64,000 nucleotides of DNA, taken from assembly GCA_013822735.1 (NCBI GenBank), contig PNKZ01000004.1, forward strand, positions 1-64,000. The letters run 5' to 3'. This DNA comes from Pirellula sp. (GTDB lineage Bacteria > Planctomycetota > Planctomycetia > Pirellulales > PNKZ01). The notes under the pieces are model-generated. The model saw nothing but the letters and a program-made list of their open reading frames with translations. It made no database searches and was not told the origin of the DNA. This document shows positions 61,810 through 64,000 of the stretch, in pieces (positions within the stretch are counted from its first letter, which is position 1; each line of letters begins with the position of its first letter). The translations under genes were made by a program, and so were the position numbers.

Positions 61810-63650
61810 CGATGCGGACCGCGCTCCTACTATTTGCCGTAATGGGCTTCCTCTCGGCGACATCGACTGCTCCCTGTCGAGCCGTCGACGTCGATCCGGA
61901 AGTGTTGGCCGTCGAAGCCGCGCGCGTTACCGTGATGGCGGAAGCGCGGAGCAAGACCGTCGCCATCTTTCCGCCTGAAGGTAACGGCGGCGGCTCGGGC
62001 GTGCTGATCACGGCCGACGGTTACGCGTTGAGCAATTTTCACGTCGTGAAAGGCTCCGAGAAGCACATGAAGTGCGGCCTTTCCGACGGCCGGTCGTACG
62101 ACGCCGTCGTCGTGGGAATCGATCCCGTGGGGGACGTCGCTCTCATCAAGCTCTTCGGCCGCACCGACTTTCCGGTCGCCGAAATGGCCGACAGCGATCT
62201 GGTGCGCGTCGGCGATTGGGTCTTCGCCTCCGGCAATCCGTTTCTGCTCGCGCACGATTTCAAACCGACGGTTTCCTACGGCATCGTCTCCGGCATCCAC
62301 CGCTACCAATATCCGGCCGGCACGCTCCTGGAATACGCCGATTGCATTCAGACCGACGCCGCCATTAATCCGGGCAACTCGGGCGGGCCGCTCTTCAACG
62401 CCGAAGGCAAGCTCATCGGCATCAACGGCCGCGGCTCGTTTGAGAAGCGCGGGCGGGTGAACGTCGGCGTCGGCTACGCCATTTCGATCAACCAGATCAA
62501 GCACTTCCTCGGCGGCCTAAAGAGCGGCCGCATCGTCGACCATGCCACGCTCGGCGCTCGCGTGGCGTCGGACGAAGATGGCCGCGTGATCGTCGCCGAC
62601 GTGCTCGACGACAGCGATGCTTGGCGGCGCGGACTGCGCATCGGCGACGAAATCGTGCAATTTGGCGGACGCCAAGTCCGCACGGTCAACGCCTTCAAAA
62701 ACGTGCTCGGCATTTTTCCGCAAGGCTTTCGCGTGCCGATGTCGTTTCGCACGAAAGGCGTGACGCATCACACGGCCGTTCGTTTACAAGGGGTGCACAA
62801 CCTTGAAGAGTTGCTCGCGAAGACGCAAGGCAAGGCGGAGCCGGAAAAAGGTCTGCCTCCCGCTCCGAAGCGCAAGCCTGGAGAGGACGGGCCGGAAGCT
62901 CCGCCAAAAGACGACAAGATGCCCGAGGACAAAGATTCCGGCAAGCCGAAGTTTCGAACACCGTTCGGCGCCGATGATTCGAAGGCGGAGCCGGAGACGC
63001 CCGAGATTGTGAAGAAGAGTTTCGAAGAGAAACGCGGCTACGCAAACTTCCATTTCAATCAGCTCGAGCGCGAGCGCGTCTGGCGTGCCCTCTCGACTCG
63101 TCTCCCTGCGCTCACCGGAACGGGCACTTGGACCATCGAAGGAGAGCAAGCCTCGGGCGGCTCTGCGGCGGCGAAAACGGCGGCGACGTTGGTGCTCGAC
63201 GACGGCCGCGTGGAATATCGCCTACCGACAGGCACGGCGAGTTTGCCGCTCGGGGGATCGCTGACGGGAGCCACCGACCCACAAGGCTCCGGCGGCATGC
63301 TGGCGGCACTGTCGCTCTGGCGGCGACTACTGACGCAAGGCCCGGAAAAGTTTGGCGACCTGCATTACGAAGGGGCGTTCCCGCTGCCCGGACTGCCGGG
63401 AGAATTCGACGTACTGCTCGGGCGACAAGGAGGCGTGGTCTGTCGTTTCTTCATCCATCCGCAATACGGCGATCTGGTGAGCGTCGAAGCGACGGTCGAC
63501 GACGCGCTCGATCCGTGCGAGCTCTACTTCTCCGATTTCCGTGAGGCCGGCGGACGCTGGTTGCCGCGACGAATCGAAGTCCGGCACGGCGACGACGTTT
63601 ACACCGTGATCGCACCGAATACTTGGAAATTTCAGGAGGCCGGCAAGTGA
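61806..63650 (+). CDS. HtrA-like serine protease with PDZ and C-terminal LolA-like region
   Basis: A 614-residue protein with a signal peptide (about 1-26). The trypsin-like domain has His79 in SNFHVVKG, Asp110 in VGDVALIK and Ser192 in NPGNSGGPL. A PDZ domain (about 245-335) follows with DDSDAWRRGLRIGDEIVQ, then a Pro/Lys/Asp-rich linker (about 345-400). The last 210 residues have YFSDFREAGGRWLPRRIEVR and may adopt a LolA-like beta fold, a comparison made by eye. A periplasmic quality-control or envelope-processing protease is likely. Second to last in the operon; start overlaps the preceding stop. Confidence 0.85.
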   Translation: MTMRTALLLFAVMGFLSATSTAPCRAVDVDPEVLAVEAARVTVMAEARSKTVAIFPPEGNGGGSGVLITADGYALSNFHVVKGSEKHMKCGLSDGRSYDAVVVGIDPVGDVALIKLFGRTDFPVAEMADSDLVRVGDWVFASGNPFLLAHDFKPTVSYGIVSGIHRYQYPAGTLLEYADCIQTDAAINPGNSGGPLFNAEGKLIGINGRGSFEKRGRVNVGVGYAISINQIKHFLGGLKSGRIVDHATLGARVASDEDGRVIVADVLDDSDAWRRGLRIGDEIVQFGGRQVRTVNAFKNVLGIFPQGFRVPMSFRTKGVTHHTAVRLQGVHNLEELLAKTQGKAEPEKGLPPAPKRKPGEDGPEAPPKDDKMPEDKDSGKPKFRTPFGADDSKAEPETPEIVKKSFEEKRGYANFHFNQLERERVWRALSTRLPALTGTGTWTIEGEQASGGSAAAKTAATLVLDDGRVEYRLPTGTASLPLGGSLTGATDPQGSGGMLAALSLWRRLLTQGPEKFGDLHYEGAFPLPGLPGEFDVLLGRQGGVVCRFFIHPQYGDLVSVEATVDDALDPCELYFSDFREAGGRWLPRRIEVRHGDDVYTVIAPNTWKFQEAGK

Positions 63651-64000
63651 TGCGGCAAAGCATTCGAACCGCCGGAATCGTAGCCGCCGCGATGTTTGTC
63701 GCGCTGCAATTGCCAACGCTTCGCGCCGCGGAGCTGCAGCCGATCATCCGCTCCGCACAGCCGAAGATCGTGAAGATTTACGGGGCCGGCGGCTATCGCG
63801 GCTTGGAAGCGTATCAAAGCGGCTTCCTTTTTTCCGCCGAAGGGCATGTGCTCACCGCGTGGAGCTACGTGCTCGATACCGACTATATCACTGTGACGTT
63901 GAACGACGGCCGCAAGTTTGAAGAAGCGAAACTGCTCGGCGCCGATCCGCGGCTGGACTTGGCGGTGCTCAAAATCGAGGCCGCCGACCTGCCCCACTTC
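63650..64000 (+). CDS. HtrA-like protein lacking the usual histidine, truncated by window end
   Basis: The gene runs off the right edge; 117 residues are visible. AGGAGG lies about 10 bases before the ATG at 63650, which shares its A with the preceding stop; the GTG three bases earlier is an alternative. A signal peptide (about 1-26) precedes a trypsin-like N-terminal half. Where HtrA proteases read LTNxHVV, it reads HVLTAWSYVLD, with serine at the catalytic-histidine position, while the aspartate region DLAVLKI is kept. It may be a non-catalytic partner of the preceding protease; the serine region is outside the window. Confidence 0.7.
   Translation, partial: MRQSIRTAGIVAAAMFVALQLPTLRAAELQPIIRSAQPKIVKIYGAGGYRGLEAYQSGFLFSAEGHVLTAWSYVLDTDYITVTLNDGRKFEEAKLLGADPRLDLAVLKIEAADLPHF

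Overview
The window looks like chromosomal DNA from a planctomycete, most likely of the Pirellulales/Pirellulaceae type. This rests on gene content, not on a marker gene: a secreted sulfatase, DUF1080 and DUF6807 hydrolase-type proteins, a DUF1549/DUF1553 protein next to a PPC-domain protein and a cytochrome c/WD40 protein, a tetrahydromethanopterin-type cofactor cluster, and a long MoxR/VWA operon, all at high G+C with many signal peptides. No rRNA, tRNA, CRISPR array, transposase or phage gene was recognised.

Layout. 1-314: dispersed palindromic repeats. 315-8072 (minus): hybrid histidine kinase, sulfatase, DUF1080 protein and metallophosphoesterase in one direction. 8263-11786 (plus): Tat-exported sugar isomerase-like TIM barrel, a sialate-O-acetylesterase-like protein that has lost its catalytic residues, and an FkbM-type methyltransferase. 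11983-20314 (plus): DUF1549/DUF1553 protein, PPC-domain protein and cytochrome c/WD40 protein, probably one operon, with a good candidate promoter in front. 20553-22872: a small EF-hand protein, a strong intrinsic terminator, and a convergent PafA-like alkaline phosphatase. 23038-27746 (plus): MFS transporter, threonine synthase, a translationally coupled 2-hydroxyacid dehydrogenase, an AT-richer orphan membrane protein and a RidA-family protein. 27756-31329: a large inverted repeat, a beta-helix protein, a small secreted protein, a second copy of the composite repeat found at 1-181, and a DUF6807 protein.

31355-37345 (minus) is a compact six-gene operon: atypical SDR, DUF6513/dihydropteroate-synthase-like protein, PabB, PabA, DUF447 flavin-type protein and beta-RFAP synthase. 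PabA and PabB make 4-aminobenzoate, which beta-RFAP synthase consumes in the first committed step of methanopterin biosynthesis, so the genes form a coherent partial pathway. A divergent FabD-like acyltransferase, a trans-sulfuration enzyme, a membrane protein plus LemA pair, and an HU-like DNA-binding protein follow.

42553 to the right edge (plus) is about 21 kb of co-directional, closely spaced or overlapping genes: giant PQQ-type propeller protein, exported terpene-cyclase-fold protein, MoxR ATPase, DUF58 protein, two membrane VWA-type proteins, a DUF4175-like protein, a coiled-coil exported protein, another exported protein, an NPCBM-domain protein, an HtrA-like protease and a truncated protease-like protein lacking the usual histidine. 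The order MoxR-DUF58-VWA-VWA is the core of a MoxR/Bat-type chaperone system. The flanking exported proteins suggest that it acts on the cell envelope, which is an inference.
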